From contig MCGE01000008.1 in NCBI GenBank assembly GCA_002105175.1, forward strand, positions 1,798,001 through 1,862,000: a DNA stretch of 64,000 nucleotides, read 5' to 3'. The translations under genes were made by a program, and so were the position numbers. The DNA comes from Absidia repens. Taxonomy: Eukaryota; Mucoromycota; Mucoromycetes; Mucorales; Cunninghamellaceae. Shown here piece by piece: positions 33,195 to 46,313 of this stretch; position 1 is the first letter of the stretch, and every line of letters starts with the position of its first letter. A model generated the notes under the pieces. That model did not search any database. It was not told the DNA's origin and saw only the letters and a program-made list of their open reading frames with translations.

Positions 33195-34256
33195 CGGTGC
33201 TTAAAATGCGTTGTCAGAGCTCCCCTACAACCCCCCCCCTTTCCCCTTCCCTTTCTCTTTTACACCTGCATATTCACTCATTACTTATCAAATAAAGAAT
33301 TTACATATTTTACAAACGCACAACATTGTATTTACGACTTGCTACTTTTATCATGTATTATTATTATTATTATTATGATTATTATTATTATTCGCCTTCC
33401 TGTTAAATAGGTGGGCCCTCTTCTTCAAGTCTCCCTCGTCCCTCCTGGTGAACCTTTTGACAGTGATTAGTGGGGTGAGGCGTATGATTTTTGATCCCGC
33501 CCTGGCCTAGCTCAATGTAAGGATACCTGTTGCGGATCTCAAGGAGAAATTCATACGAATCAACAGAAACAGCTACTGACAACAAAACTTCGTTTTTTTC
33601 AGTTCTAGAAGCGTCCTGTTTTATGCTCGGTGGCCTTATTGTCTCTGATGAATATGAGTTCTGACTGGTTTACCATCAAGAAGAACGGTACTATATCTAT
33701 ACTAGGTTCCTATTTTCACTCACTCCGTATGTGCACTGTATGCCCTGTATGACGAAATTACAAAACATCTTCCCTGGCTCTTATGCTATGTGCAGTGATA
33801 TACTACTTCTCCGCTACCAAAATGGTGCACAGGTACTTGATGTCGACAAATAAATAATGTACCATATATTGACTGCTTCCTTCTTTACATGCGTAGGGGA
33901 ACTTTTTTTTTTTGAAATATGGTCGTTGACAGCCCGGAACACGATGGCGCCAAGATATTCAAAAACCGGTGCTATCGCCTTGGATGAAACACATTGATAT
34001 TTTTTAACTAGTGGATTTGAAAAACGGGATACTTAATTATAGCGTTTAGCTTAATAACTGTGTGTGCGTGTAGTTTAACTTTTTCCATGTTATTATTTAG
34101 TTGTTATTTGAAAAAAATCAATAAAATTTATGCTGGGATGATCAACTGTCTTTTTTTTATTTTTTCAACCTCCGTCAAGCGTCCAAAAACGTTTATGGGG
34201 TGGGGGCTCAGGGTCAATCCAACTTTTTTTTTCGTTTTTCTTTTCTGGATACATCC
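33195..34256. other. Intergenic about 1.1 kb
   Basis: Contains an ATT/TTA triplet run (33357-33392) and a minus-strand coding-like patch (about 33400-33585, e.g. SYEFLLEIRNRYPYIELGQG) without ATG or family match. The rest is AT-rich promoter sequence for the Rictor gene. Confidence 0.35.
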
Positions 34257-37200
34257 ATGTCTTGTACGCCGCCATCTACATCTCCAACTATACCCCTTCC
34301 TCAGAAGCAGATGTAAATTTACCCTCTAATGATTCATCACTATCTCCTCCATCAATTCCACCGCCTCCTCCTCCTCCCCCTCCTCCCCCACCACCATTAC
34401 CATCAAAAGTATCCGCAGACGACTTAAACAAGGTAAGCGAAACTAAGTAACTCACGATGATTGTATTCAGTCTGGCTCACTCACTCTTCCTTTCTTGTTT
34501 TTTTGGATAGTTGGAAGAATGGCTTATACAATTAGATCGGGAAAAGAAAATGAAACTGGGTGTAGAAAACATGCTGGAAGCTTATTTACACGACAAGAAA
34601 CGCACCAAAGATTTAGAACGACAACTTGAAAATTATAATACAACCATTGATACTCTAGTCAAACGCATAGACCACATTCGCATGTTGGCTGGTAAGAATA
34701 CATACAGATTATATAATAGCTGGTATACCATAGCGTTTATTTGCATTTAATCATTAACATATCTCTCTTTCTATTTCGCTTTTGCGTAGGCAAGCACTCT
34801 CCAGAAGTGGCGATGAAATTGAAACAATACAAATACACGGTCAACACGGCTTTTCCAGCATCCATTACTGCCACTTTGACAAACAAACAGCAACGAGGGA
34901 AATCAAGATCAACGAATCTACCAAAAGGAAAACAACATAGAGCACAAGAAAACACTTCGTTTCCTGACCATGGTAAGGATAAAGACCCTAGGCCATCACG
35001 AGGGAAGTGTATACATAGACTGACTCGTTCTTCTCTTCTTAGATACATGGCCTTTAGGCAAGCGGCTACATCATATTATGGAACAACTTGGTATGGATGA
35101 ATGGAAGGCACTTAGCAAACCCACAGGACCTGGAGCCTCAGAAACAATGACTAATATCAAGGAATCAAAGATGGAAAAACTGGACACTCTTGTACGAATA
35201 CTCAAAAATACCGCTGATGTTGACATGTATTATCCAAAGAAGAAATTGATTGCTTGGTAATGACAGTAACAGCAAGTGGGGTTTGACAGATGGTGTTGCT
35301 ACAAAACAAAACAAAAAAAAACTGACAAACTCTTTTTATGATTATAGTTTACGGCAATGTATTGCAAGTCCTAATAGAGAAATCCGTGTGCTTGGTCTGC
35401 GTGCCCTTCGACATTTGGTGAACGATCAAACGGATGTGGAACTTATGATGCAAATGCAATTGGATATATTTATAGTCAGGTAAAAAAAATAAAAAATAAA
35501 GAACATGGTGCTACATAGGGATGGATGGTATTTCGTTGACGAATTGGAAGGAGAACTAAAGTAACATTTCCCTCTCATCTATTATTATCTAGAGCCATGG
35601 CAAGGGACTCGGATACCTTTGAACCTGAACGCGAACAAACATTGAAATTGGTGCGGACATTCCTGCAATACAATGGGGTCATCTACATATCTCAAAACGT
35701 TGTACGTGCAGTGGTGGCAATTGCAGAACAAACGGATTGTCGATTACGAAATATATGCTTAGAAACCATTGCTGAATTAGGTAAAATAGCAGCTGCAGCA
35801 GAAGGGGGGGAAAGTATTTTGATATTCACCAAAACTTTCTCTTTCTCTATTACTAGCTATTCTTGACACTGGGTTGACGGTTCGCTCGGGTGGATTACGG
35901 GTGATTATGCAAGCGTTATTGGATGGCCAACTCAACATGACTGAAGTACTCTCGTATGCTCTATTGTATATATTGGATAGCCCTGATAGAAGAACTTACT
36001 TGCGACCGGGAATGGAACTGGAAACAATCATCGCTCCCTTTACAGAATCAAGCAAAGGTGCCAATTATGAAGAACGACTGAAAAATAGCGCCAAGGTGGT
36101 TACCCTCTTACTGAAAAGCTGGTCCGGTGTCCTTTACATGTGTGCAAATAATATGCGGGCGGCAAGATCGGTTGTTCAGGCTCTACGAACTCCTGTTACA
36201 GAAACCAAGGTAATACAAAATAAAAGGGTGGATAGTGAGAGGCAAGTGGGGGAAAGTATTTTGTTTCTAACCTTCGATCATTATTTATGTAGAAAATGGT
36301 TCTGGATATGTTTTTTGATATATTCAATGTGCAACTTCCAAAAGATCACAACAACTTTTTGGCTGGCCGACAACATACAGTGACAATGAGCGTACCGGAC
36401 ACCATAGCAACAAAAGGTCATCTACGAACTGGATCATCATCATCGTTCGGTGTAGGCAGGGGTATGATTGGCGACATGACAGCAGCAGTGACAAAACCTT
36501 TACCAGGAACATCATCATCATCATCCACCACAACGACAGCAGCAGCGGCAGCGGCAGCAGCAGCAACATCGGCGGCAAATAATCGTTCGTTGAACAGCGG
36601 TAGGACAACAGCTAGCAACTCGGAACGACTCAACATGATGGACCAGCACCTCAGTATCATTCTGATCATTTTTATTGAATCGGATATCCTTATGGCGCTC
36701 ATTGACATGGTAAAAAGCGATGATGTGTATATCTCTCGAAAGGCGACCCTGTTGATTGGTGAAATATTGCAGCTTTCCACTCGACTTCTTCCGATTTTAA
36801 TGGCTATCCAAGTGCAGTCACTCCCAAAACTGTTTGCGTTGGCTTCCAACTTTGACGACGAACTCGTACGACACAATGCGACAGCGGCGTTGGCACACAT
36901 CGATCGATTGACACGGGTCCGAGCTCGTTATGCGACTTCTTCGTCGACAGGGATTCGGAATGGCGACTGTGGATCCAGAATGGTTGTGGGTGGTGATGGA
37001 CGGACCACGGCATCTTCAACAACAACAGCGCGTGACATGGTGGAAAGTGGTCCTATTCTGATGTCAGCTACAACAACAACGACGACGACAACGACGCAAG
37101 AAAGAGTGCACGAGGTCAAGCGCAAGATGGGGTATGCTATCGATGATCCTCACTTTCGACAACTGTTACTGGATTCGCAGGTGCTCAATACCAAGGATTA

Positions 37201-39504
37201 TACAAAGTGGAGCTGGGATACCATTGTGGAGCTGCTGCAAGGACCGTTACTGAATCCAAAGCGATTGGACGAGGCTATGCGTGGCAAGAAATTCATCAAG
37301 CGACTCTTGGCGTTTTACCGACCGTTCAAGCATCAATTTTCTGATATCAACTGCACCAAGGCGAATGTGGTCCGGTATGTGAAGACGGGGTGTATCTTAC
37401 TCTCTACGTTACTCAGTCACGTCGATGGTGTCCGGTATCTAGAAGAAAACAAGCTACTGAATCAATTGGCCGAGGCATTGGACGAACTGGATCCACTCAA
37501 GAACCGGGATGGTAGTGCGGAACTGGCCGAGCCTATCTTCTCCAAGGAAAGGATGACGCATACCCTCAGTGGTGGGTACTTTACATTGATGGGGATCTTG
37601 ACCAAGCACAAGGATGGCGTGCGGATCATGGAAAAATTCAAACTCTTCAGCTCGTTTTATCAACTCTCTGAACTTCGGAACCGGGACGATCTCAAGGTGG
37701 CGCTGATCACGAACATGGACTATACATTGGATGGCCATGCAAGGGTGCTCCTGTCGAAAATCATGACCTCCGGGTACAACCCCATCCGCCTCTTTGCCAC
37801 ACAACACCTGGGAAGCATCATGCGTATGGCCGACGAAAGTGCATCGAACGACTGGATCATCCGTTTATTGGTGACACAACTTTATGATACACATTTGGAA
37901 GTTTCACAGATGGCCGTCAATTTATTGGATGAAGCCTGCGAAAATCAAGCTAATCTTGAATTACTTGTCAAATGCCGTCCTAGTCTGGGGCACTTGGGAG
38001 AAGTGGGTAACCCGCTTTTATTAAGGTAAGAAGACAATGGATAGGTCAAGATAAAACATATCATTTGTATACTCACTTTTTTTTTCTGGAAAAAAAAAAT
38101 TGGATTGACGAAATAGGTTTTTATCGACATCTACTGGTTTCTGCTATCTTAGTGATCTGGACTACGTACAAAAGGAAATGGACGACTGGTTTGAGGTAAA
38201 AACAAAAGGAGGAATGGGAACATATGCATTTGAGATCTTACTTGTATGTCTTCTTAGTATCGTAATCATCAATATGTGATGCAATTGGAACTCTCGCTGG
38301 CGAGAGCATTGGTCAATACTCCCAAGAAAAAAGTCAACCCTTTTGAGGAACGTGTGGATAGTGAAATAGACTTTGAATCACTGTAAGTTATGGAGTTGTA
38401 TGTACAAAGAGTCTGGTATAGAACTAACCCCCTCTCTATTATTATTGTTTGAAGGCAAGCTGGCGATGGACTATCCCCTCCTCATTTCTATGGCGAATTG
38501 ACAAAAACTAAAGAAGGATGCACTTTACTACGGGATAAAGGACACTTCCAGCTATTTACAGATTATATTAGGGAGTATTCATTGGAACCACAGGACTCGG
38601 AAACCATGCAACACCTCAAATCGGTTTTATGGGCTGTTGGGAATATTGGATCTACTCGGAATGGTTTGCCGTTTTTGGAGGAAGAAGATATTGTCAAGGA
38701 TATTGTTTACCTGGCAGAAAATAGTGAAGTTCTGTCACTCAAAGGGTAAGTCACTGGAAAAAAAAAGCCCGATATGAAGAATCATGAAACTCAATTTTTA
38801 TATATCTATATTTCTAGCACTTGCTTTTATGTATTGGGACTTATTGCAAAAACTCAACAAGGTGTAGAGATTTTGGGTGAACATGGATGGGAATGTGTCG
38901 TTGGACCAAATGATAACCCTGAAGGACTTTGTGTACCATTGAATTTACAAGGCTTTTTGACTGTAAGTATGCAAAAAGGAAAAAGGAAAGGTGGTTCTGC
39001 GAACAACTAAATTCGTTTTATGGATTTTGGTGATAGATTCGAAACTGGAATTACACTCCAACCTTGTCAGACCCTCCTCAACTACCGGATTCCATTATTG
39101 ATGATACCATTTGCTCAGATATTCTACGAAATATTGGGGATATGAGCAACCATATATTGGCGAATGAAGCTTCCAAAAACTTGGCCAAGTAAGTCGTCTC
39201 ACCCAACAATCACATACACACACATAACGGATGTGTTATCTCATTGATTTACTCTTCTTCAAAACAAAACCAAAAATAACATAGATTACGACAACGGCAT
39301 AACGATTATTTCAAGGATGTAAGGCTTTATTACTCTGTTTGTCAATTGCTTGGTAGCTATCACTTCCGATCGCCAGTACGCAAATACATCTTGGAGGCCT
39401 TCGACATGCAATTTACAACCGAATTATTAGATGAACTGGACACATTGGCTACCAAAATGGACGAACAAAAACGACAGGAGAAATCAAGTACAACCGTGCC
39501 CTAG
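34257..39504 (+). CDS. AVO3: Rictor/Avo3/Ste16, TORC2 scaffold subunit
   Basis: Fifteen coding exons, all phases consistent: 34257-34263, 34311-34432, 34511-34691, 34790-34972, 35043-35256, 35348-35479, 35593-35780, 35857-36209, 36293-38025, 38117-38195, 38258-38382, 38455-38745, 38818-38962, 39037-39188 and 39285-39504; 1374 aa. After a 7-nt first exon (ATGTCTT, 47-nt intron) comes a poly-Pro stretch. Next is an HR1-like coiled coil (LEEWLIQLDREKKMKLGVEN, KDLERQLENYNTTIDTL), then the helical Pianissimo/Rictor repeats (NREIRVLGLRALRHLVND, RSGGLRVIMQALLDGQLNMT). Domain V ends the core: HLKSVLWAVGNIGSTRNGLP and TCFYVLGLIAKTQQGVEILG. The N-terminal HR1 repeat is known in fungal homologues. TORC2 controls AGC kinases, actin and membrane stress. 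Ser/Ala- and Thr-rich inserts (about 36440-36620, 37000-37100) interrupt the large exon. AATAAA lies at 39561. Confidence 0.92.
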
Positions 39505-41897
39505 TTAGTTAGATTTTATTCCATGGATTAGATACGTGTCATTTTAGTGTAGTATATTGAAATAAAGTTTTACAAGCGTTTTTTTTTTTATATATTCTCT
39601 GTCTCATATTTGTTTTATTTTTCATATTTATACATAAAGCGCGGGTCAAATTTTTATATTCAACTGTATATCGCAAAAAACAAAAACAAAACTTGGTCTA
39701 CTAGGTGTCATAGTGAAGGGAAGGGGGTGGGGACGGAGATTGTTGAAAAGTGTGGTTTTTTATGAAATTGGACAAACCATCTGCCATTTTAGCACCTTAG
39801 TATATGGTCCCTTGGAGCTCAACTGGATTTGGTTTTGGCTTTTTATAATTATTATTATTATTATTATATCACATGCAAAATAAAAATAAAATAAAAAAAC
39901 AACAAGCTGGATATACACAGTATGGTTAGGGTAGTGGGATGTTACGCTGACGATACGGTCCATGTTGATTGATATGAATGATAGAGTGGGAAATATGGCC
40001 ACGATTGTTTCATATTCAGTGAATTGGAAACTGTCTGCCACTCACCAAGTCTCTAGGGAAAGCAGGGAGAAGGGTGATCTGGTACTTACACTCACAAAAA
40101 AATTACAATAGCGATATTGTTTATTAAGCAGTAATTCAGAGGAAGATGAATAAAAAAAAACACATATTTTATTGAAACATACTGGTTGATACTAAAACTA
40201 AAGACAAGAGGGATGGAGATGGGATTCACGGTAACAAAGGACGGGATGGAAGGGATCTAATGGTGGAAGCGTGAGGGAGACTAACGTGAGATTCAAAAAA
40301 AAAAAAAAAAAAAAAAAAAATGCCCAGCTCTAATCTAAAGGACAGTTGCAAAGTGGGAGTTATGTACTGTACATGGGATGAGAATAACTAAAAGGATTTC
40401 TCCTAATGAAGCACAACGGTCAACATTGATCAACAGACGATAGTGGTAGTAAAAGACATATACATATATATATGCACAACACATGAAGAAAACTAATGGA
40501 GAAACATTTCATTGAACAAGTAAAAAGACATATTTTATTCAGACATATTTACAAATTATGGACAAACTGATACTAAACTAAATTAATGGAGGCTCTAAAA
40601 AGTCAGCTAATGGTGACTTCAGATCCTGGATCCAAAATGAAAGGGTTTCCCCATGCATCTTGTTGTCCCTGAGCCGAAACACCTTCTAAACTAGTCCTGA
40701 CACTAATCTAAGATCATTATGCCCACAAAGATGTCGAAAGGTGAAGAAGAAAAAAGAAAAGAAAAAAAGGAACGAAAAGAAAAGAAATAAAAATTGGGAG
40801 TAAATTTATATTGCACGTGGGCGGGATTTGAAATGGGTTGATTTTTTTTCTAGGATGAAGTCATAAAAGGAAAACCACACTCTCTTTGACAACAATCATC
40901 ATCAATACATGCAGCATGGTTATTCTTTTTTCTTGATGCCTTTATTGACAATATGCAGCAATCCGGTTCAGTTTAATTAACTCCTTTATTGTACAGTATA
41001 TAGAATAGCTTGTCACTCACTGTATGATAGGATTGCTTATCTTCTTTCTTTAGGCTCTGCCTTATTTAATGTTGTTTTTATTTTGCAACAAGAGATTTAC
41101 ACACATGTACATTTACATACTAAAAGTCTAACGTTTTGATAGGTGTCATGGTATCACCATTGGTCTCACAGTTTAATTTAAAATCATAGTTTGTATACTA
41201 TTCAAATTTGAATAAAATATGTCTTGTCAGATGGGTATATACATAGTATTATACGTACTGTGCATGTGCATGTTGAAAAAAAAAGGTTGATGTATGTGTG
41301 CAAAAAATAAGGACGCATAAAAAAGTAAGTAGTGAGTGCAGTGCATCTGAAGATATTGAGTTTATCCGCATATATATATTATATATTCGACAAACGTCAT
41401 GGTGTCGCAATATCTCGACTTTTCAACCAAATCCAGCCAATTTCAAAAATCCATGGCAACGCCTTTGTAATCCTCACTAACCACGTAACTTTGTTCTTTT
41501 CCTGTTATACCATCATATTACGTGGTTTAAAGTAGAAATATCATGTGGCATTTTCAGTCAGGCCTATTTTTTTCTTTTCTTTTTTAGCGTTCTTGCTGAG
41601 CACTGCACTATAATACTTCCAAATGCCATCCTATTCTCCAATTCTCTTACTCAAGCCAATATATATCCCACCCATCGCATCGCACATCAAATTTTAATCA
41701 GCATCCCCCTCCCATTTCAATACGATAACATTTCAGGAACATGGATATTAAATATAAAACTTTCCAAAAACGGAATAATTTATTGATATATATAGATATA
41801 TAGAAAAAGGTGGAATACTAACATAAAACAGCAGGAATAACATAAAAGAATCAAAAAATATATACAAAACTAACTAGAGGAGGTAAAATAAATCAAA
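39505..41897. other. 2.4-kb gene-free stretch with repeat copy R5
   Basis: No supported gene. It holds repeat copy R5 (minus), a short plus-strand fragment resembling the repeat body at about 41150-41230 (GTTTGTATACTATTC then TTTGAATAAAATATGTC), a 24-nt A run at about 40297 and an ATT triplet run at about 39847. The 3' flank of the oxidase gene is at the end. Confidence 0.5.
40505..40860 (-). repeat. Dispersed repeat copy R5 (minus)
   Basis: The reverse complement gives, in order, the head TTTCAAATCCCGCCCACGTG (about 40815-40840), ATTTACTCCCAATTTT as in R1, the TGTCAGGACTAGTTTAGAAG block, the core (40630-40653, the complement of CCAAAATGAAAGGGTTTCCC), and the ATAAAATATGTC motif at about 40530. 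Head-to-core spacing (about 160 nt) equals that of R1. The tandem tail appears truncated. Confidence 0.8.
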
Positions 41898-43355
41898 CTA
41901 AAGACGGGAGAGTAGTTCAGATACAGCCTGTGAATCCTTCTTCAAATTTGCAAAGGCGTCGTTGACCAAAGTGACAGCACGCTTTGAAGATCCCCAACTT
42001 GACTGATAACCATCATGGCCATAGTTGTGTGTCACTGCCAATTTACGTCCCGAAGGCGTCACTACATAATAACAAACAAAAGAGAAAGAGAGAGAGAATC
42101 AACAAACAGCAATAAGTAATGGTTGAACTTTCTTTTTATCGGTCTTACCAATAAGTTGATTTTCAATCCGGGGGCCATGTTGTCGGATGGATTTTGTCAC
42201 TGGTTCTTGATCCATGGTAATGTCCAAAGCATTGATCCCTTTCCCCCACGTCAGTTCAGGGCAATATTCTGAGATCCGGTTTAAAACATTCCTTGCGGTG
42301 GTATGACTACCAGTCGTTCCAACATCACCACCACCTGTTGTATGTTGCCTTGATCCAAACACAATGGTCCCATCCATCCGCGGATAGAGGTACAAATCTT
42401 CATCCTTGGTGTTCACACTGACTGATTTCCGTACTTGACTAGCATTGTTGATGATCCATTGCTGTTGCTGCACTTTTTGTTCTGTGGGATTCCTGGCAGT
42501 GGTTGAAGAACAACCGAGCGCTAAATTGTCTGTACAGTTGACAAGGATATTGACATGGTCTTGTGCCGTCATTGCATCTGATAACTTGCTCATGGTGGTT
42601 TTTCTTTGTCTGCCCCCCATAGCCAGAAATTGTGTTTGGAGCCAATGAATGTACCGTTTCGAGTTGATCAGCACTACGGAATTTTTTTTTAAAAAAAAAG
42701 TAATATTAGATGCAAACATTTCATTATTGTGAGTTACGTGTTTCTACTGCCTTTACCTGTTGTATAATGATAGCCGAGCTTTGTATTCTTTGGTAGTTCT
42801 TGTTTTTGGATAACTTCAAACTAAAAAAAAGAAAAAAGAACGAAACAATGGAGTAAGAATGACGCTGCTAACCAACCAACCTAGTCAATTAAATCACTAC
42901 TTACCCCAGGGACAATATGTTTCCACCAAGGATTGGACTGATCTTCTGTAGGTTCTTGATAGTATTTAAAGCTGCTGCCAATCATAATACCGGATTCATA
43001 TGCCTTGGACTTGGCCAACTTCCAGAACATTTTGAAGGAAGAGATGTCGTATTCTACAGTATGATAAAGTCCTGTGGTTGAGCATTTTCTTCCCTCATGC
43101 GTCTTGTTATATAGCACAACCTCAAAAATCCTAAAATTTACCTTGTAAGCTAGCATCTGACATGGAAGCTAAAGTTTGCCATTGAGAGGTAGTATCGTCT
43201 GGATGGTTTGCTGTGGACGAGTAGTCAGGGTCACCAGGGAATCGAGTTGCCATGAGTGTCACTTTGTAACCTTGAAGTAAGAGCAGGATGGCTGTTGTAT
43301 AGCCATACGCATTAGCGCCAGCAACGTAAACTCTTGGTAAAGACGATGTGAACAT
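41898..43355 (-). CDS. D-amino-acid oxidase-like FAD oxidoreductase, divergent
   Basis: Exons 43142-43355, 42905-43071, 42757-42820, 42149-42673 and 41898-42061 give 377 aa. The fold order of D-amino-acid/D-aspartate oxidases is visible: N-terminal Rossmann RVYVAGANAYGYTTAILLLL QGYKVTLMA, KYYQEP near the Trp-rich WWKHIVPG, DLYLYPRMDGTIVFGSRQ (family YIIPR..G), QHGPRIE, and THNYGHDGYQSSWGSSKRAV near the C-terminus. It ends in SRL, a peroxisomal PTS1 variant, as expected for this family. Odd: the usual GxGxxG is GANAYG and the SPWAGAxW segment is NHPDDTTSQW, so FAD or substrate binding may be altered. An in-frame ATG at 43457 would put extra residues before the Rossmann strand; I reject it. Confidence 0.8.
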
Positions 43356-44868
43356 GATATATAAAAATAGTAAAGAATGTAAGTAGTGGGAAAAAACAGG
43401 GAAGAAGACGAAAGAGTCCCTGGAGGCGATTTTTTTTATGCTCCTTACGATTTTCATTTTTAATCACCGCATTTTCTTGATTTTCCCACCACTACTGAAA
43501 AAAAAACGACATGATTAATTATTTAAATATAAACAAAACCTCCCCCCCCTACCACCACAACGTCATATTTTATGATATGATGTTGACACCTTTTTCATTC
43601 AACGGGTGATTTATCGATGTTCTCACGATATTCGTACACACTTGGCATTGCCTTGTTCCCATCACATATTTACCCTTACCCACCCACCAAAAAAAAAAAA
43701 GGCGGGGTAATCTCTGACCAATCATAACCTTTTTTATCATCAATCCATCAATGGTTGGTATCTTTGGGATGATGCTTATCATTAGCGATTGAAATGATAA
43801 AAGAAGGTTTCACCCAGTGAAAGGGAGAGGTTTTTTTTTGGTGTGGTTGTTTAAGATTTTTTTATCCGCAAATAGACTCATTGTATTACATCTACTCTTT
43901 TGTTATCCGTGAACCTACGATGTATAACTCCTTACCCCAGTCATACCACAAACACATCAACTACCGTTCCCGGTTTTATCTTTCCACAAGTAAGAGGCAA
44001 TCGGTTTTTGAATATTCTGTATCGCAGTAATGCAGGTTTTTCTGTTTTATCGATCACATAATGTTGTATGCAGTGCTGAGTTATCGTTTCTTGCTCGGCC
44101 AAAGATCCTATTCCTCGGTCATATCTCCCTCCCCCCCTTTTTTTTTAAAAAAAAAAGAAAAAGCCAATATGTTTCTATATTATATTACTTACTATCTTTT
44201 TGCCATGATTATACACTGATGTACTCACCAAATAGATGTTTTGTATATTACATTAATAAATCAATTTTGTTAGAGGCGCAACTGACATGATGTATCGCCC
44301 ATAAACGATCAAAAAGAAGTAAAGCATTACTGTTAGCTAAGATATGAATAACTAACATGTGAGCGATAAAAAATAGCAAGAAAAAAGAAAAAAAATATAT
44401 ATTTTGATGTTCATTCAGAAGGAAGGCAGTAGTTTTTGCAACAGCGCAATTAAGCTTCAGACATATGGTTTATCCATAAAATTTCATCAGCATGAACTGT
44501 CTCCAAGTGTTGAACCGCGGCCAAATATTGTCGGGTTTCGCACTCGAAGAATTTGTTACACAAAATGTAGCACTCGGCGACGAAAAAAAAGTACATTATA
44601 AACCCAGTGCAAATTTTTTTTCGCCCAAACACTTGATTTTCTGTAAAACCAACTAGAGAATATAATGCAGCAAGTCGTTTTATTTTGTTGACTTCGCAAT
44701 TGAAAAGTAAAAAGCTACCAGGAAAAAGTCGATTTGAGGGTAAAAAATCAGAGATCTACAGAAGCTCGTCTATGCGGTGTTTTAAAAAAAGGGCCCAAAA
44801 AGCTTACCTGAGCGTTTTTTATTTTCCCTCTTTTTCTTTTGTCTTCATTACTCAAACACACTTATATC
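43356..44868. other. 1.5-kb intergenic region
   Basis: Promoters of the divergent oxidase and LIM genes. A minus-strand 48-aa frame with a zinc-finger-like pattern lies at 44450-44596. Otherwise AT-rich with C- and A-runs; nothing else recognised. Confidence 0.4.
44450..44596 (-). pseudogene. Isolated C2H2-like zinc-finger fragment
   Basis: An ATG at 44596 opens 48 codons reading AECYILCNKFFECETRQYLA then AVQHLETVHADEI: Cys-x3-Cys, a spacer, then His-x4-His, the layout of a C2H2 finger, with CNKFF typical of such fingers. A TTTTACAG acceptor-like site lies just upstream, so this could be the last exon of a lost gene or a transposon relic (DNA-binding finger). Base composition is more GC-rich than the flanks. 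Confidence 0.3.
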
Positions 44869-46313
44869 ATGCCTCCAAGATTCGGTGGAGCTCCAAGTTG
44901 CGTGCGATGCCAAAAAGGTAATATATTTTAATACACGTTTTATTTTTCAAGACACTAACCATTGCTTTTTCTTGTTTCTTTGTAGCGGTGTATATGGCTG
45001 AACAGGTAATGTCGTATTCATTTTCGCTTTTAATCTTTTTTGATACTCATTTTTAATATCACAACTTAGGTTATTGGTCCTAGCGGCGCCTATCACAAAG
45101 TTTGTCTCACATGCAAGGTAGTATATCAATTGAAAACATACATATATATGTAATATACACTTTTCGTTGAAACGTTTTTTTCTTCTCCATCTTGGCAAAC
45201 CTTAGGAATGCAACAAACGGTTGGATTCGACCACTTTGACTGAACGTGAAGGAGAGGTACTATCAACTAATGGACGTATGTGCGACCACGGATACTAATA
45301 TGTTTTTACCTTTATAGGCGTATTGTAAAGTCTGCCATAGCAGAAAATGGGGAATCAAAGGTTATGGATTTGGTAAGTAAAGGAGGGGGAGAAATAGACA
45401 GGACGGAAAATGTACTGCTTGCTATACGTATCTAACCCGTTTATTTATTTTATAGCTGGTGGAGCATCCTTTCTTTCTACTGAAGACAAGATGCCAAAGG
45501 ACATATTGGAAAGCCAGCAGCAGCAGGAATTGTCTTCACCACCCTCCACTCCTCCAAGGATGGCCCTCAACAACAACACCGCCCCTACTTTGCCAACACG
45601 ACCCACTGCCTCAGAAATACAACAGACACCTTCTTCCAGCATCAACAACAACGTGAACGACGATGTACCTTCGCCGTCTTTTTGGTCGAATAGAAGTGTC
45701 CCATCAGTATCATCGACAGCATCCGCTCCAGCACCAGCACCAGCACCAGTACCAGTACCAGCGAGGACAAACGTGAACGATCAACCACAGGTACAGCAAC
45801 CTTCCTTACCACCTCGTCCTTCAGCAGCAGCAGCAGCACCGGCAGCAGCACCAGCACCAGTGAACAACTTCACAGGTCCAAAATCATCCTATTTAACTTA
45901 CCAAACCGGCTATGTACCCAAAAAACTCAACTTTGGTATTCAAAACGATGTTTGTACTAAATGTGGCAAGGCAGTCTATGCTGCTGAATTGGTAAGAAAT
46001 TCTACAATAGATGGGGAAAGGGGGGGATCATTTCTTTACTGATATTTATTATTTGTAGGCTTTAGGTGCAGGCAACAAGTATCACAAATTATGTCTTAAA
46101 TGCTGTCAATGTGGGAAATTATTAAGCTCAACAAATATGCAAGATCGTGATCGTGACCTTTATTGTCGAGGATGTTATTCGAAGTCATTTGGACCAAAGG
46201 TAAGAGAAGAGAAGGGTCAGGGAGGGGGTATATTATATAGGTTACTTATAAGATTTTTATCATAGGGTTACGGCTATGGAAATCTACTGACACCTGAAGG
46301 CGCAACTAGATAA
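44869..46313 (+). CDS. Two-LIM-domain protein (CRP-like)
   Basis: Eight exons (44869-44917, 44986-45005, 45070-45117, 45206-45256, 45318-45372, 45456-45991, 46059-46199, 46266-46313) give 315 aa. LIM1: CVRCQKAVYMAEQVIGPSGA, YHKVCLTCKECNKRLDSTTL, EGEAYCKVCHSRKWGIKGYG. The middle is a Pro/Ala/Ser-rich linker of about 150 residues with an Ala-Pro repeat (about 45730-45770). LIM2: CTKCGKAVYAAELALGAGNK, YHKLCLKCCQCGKLLSSTNM, RDLYCRGCYSKSFGPKGYGY. All eight zinc ligands are present in each domain. The GxKGYGxG after each LIM is the mark of cysteine-rich (CRP) proteins, which bind actin filaments or act as adaptors. The first LIM is cut into five small exons; the second into three. AATAAA lies at 46375. 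Confidence 0.92.

Noticed and set aside
33400..33585. Minus-strand coding-like patch
   Set aside because: Some protein-like residues but no ATG, a length of about 60 codons, and no family. Mentioned only under the intergenic entry.
43356..43457. Longer start for the oxidase at 43457
   Set aside because: It would place 34 extra residues before the Rossmann strand, which in this family lies at the very N-terminus.
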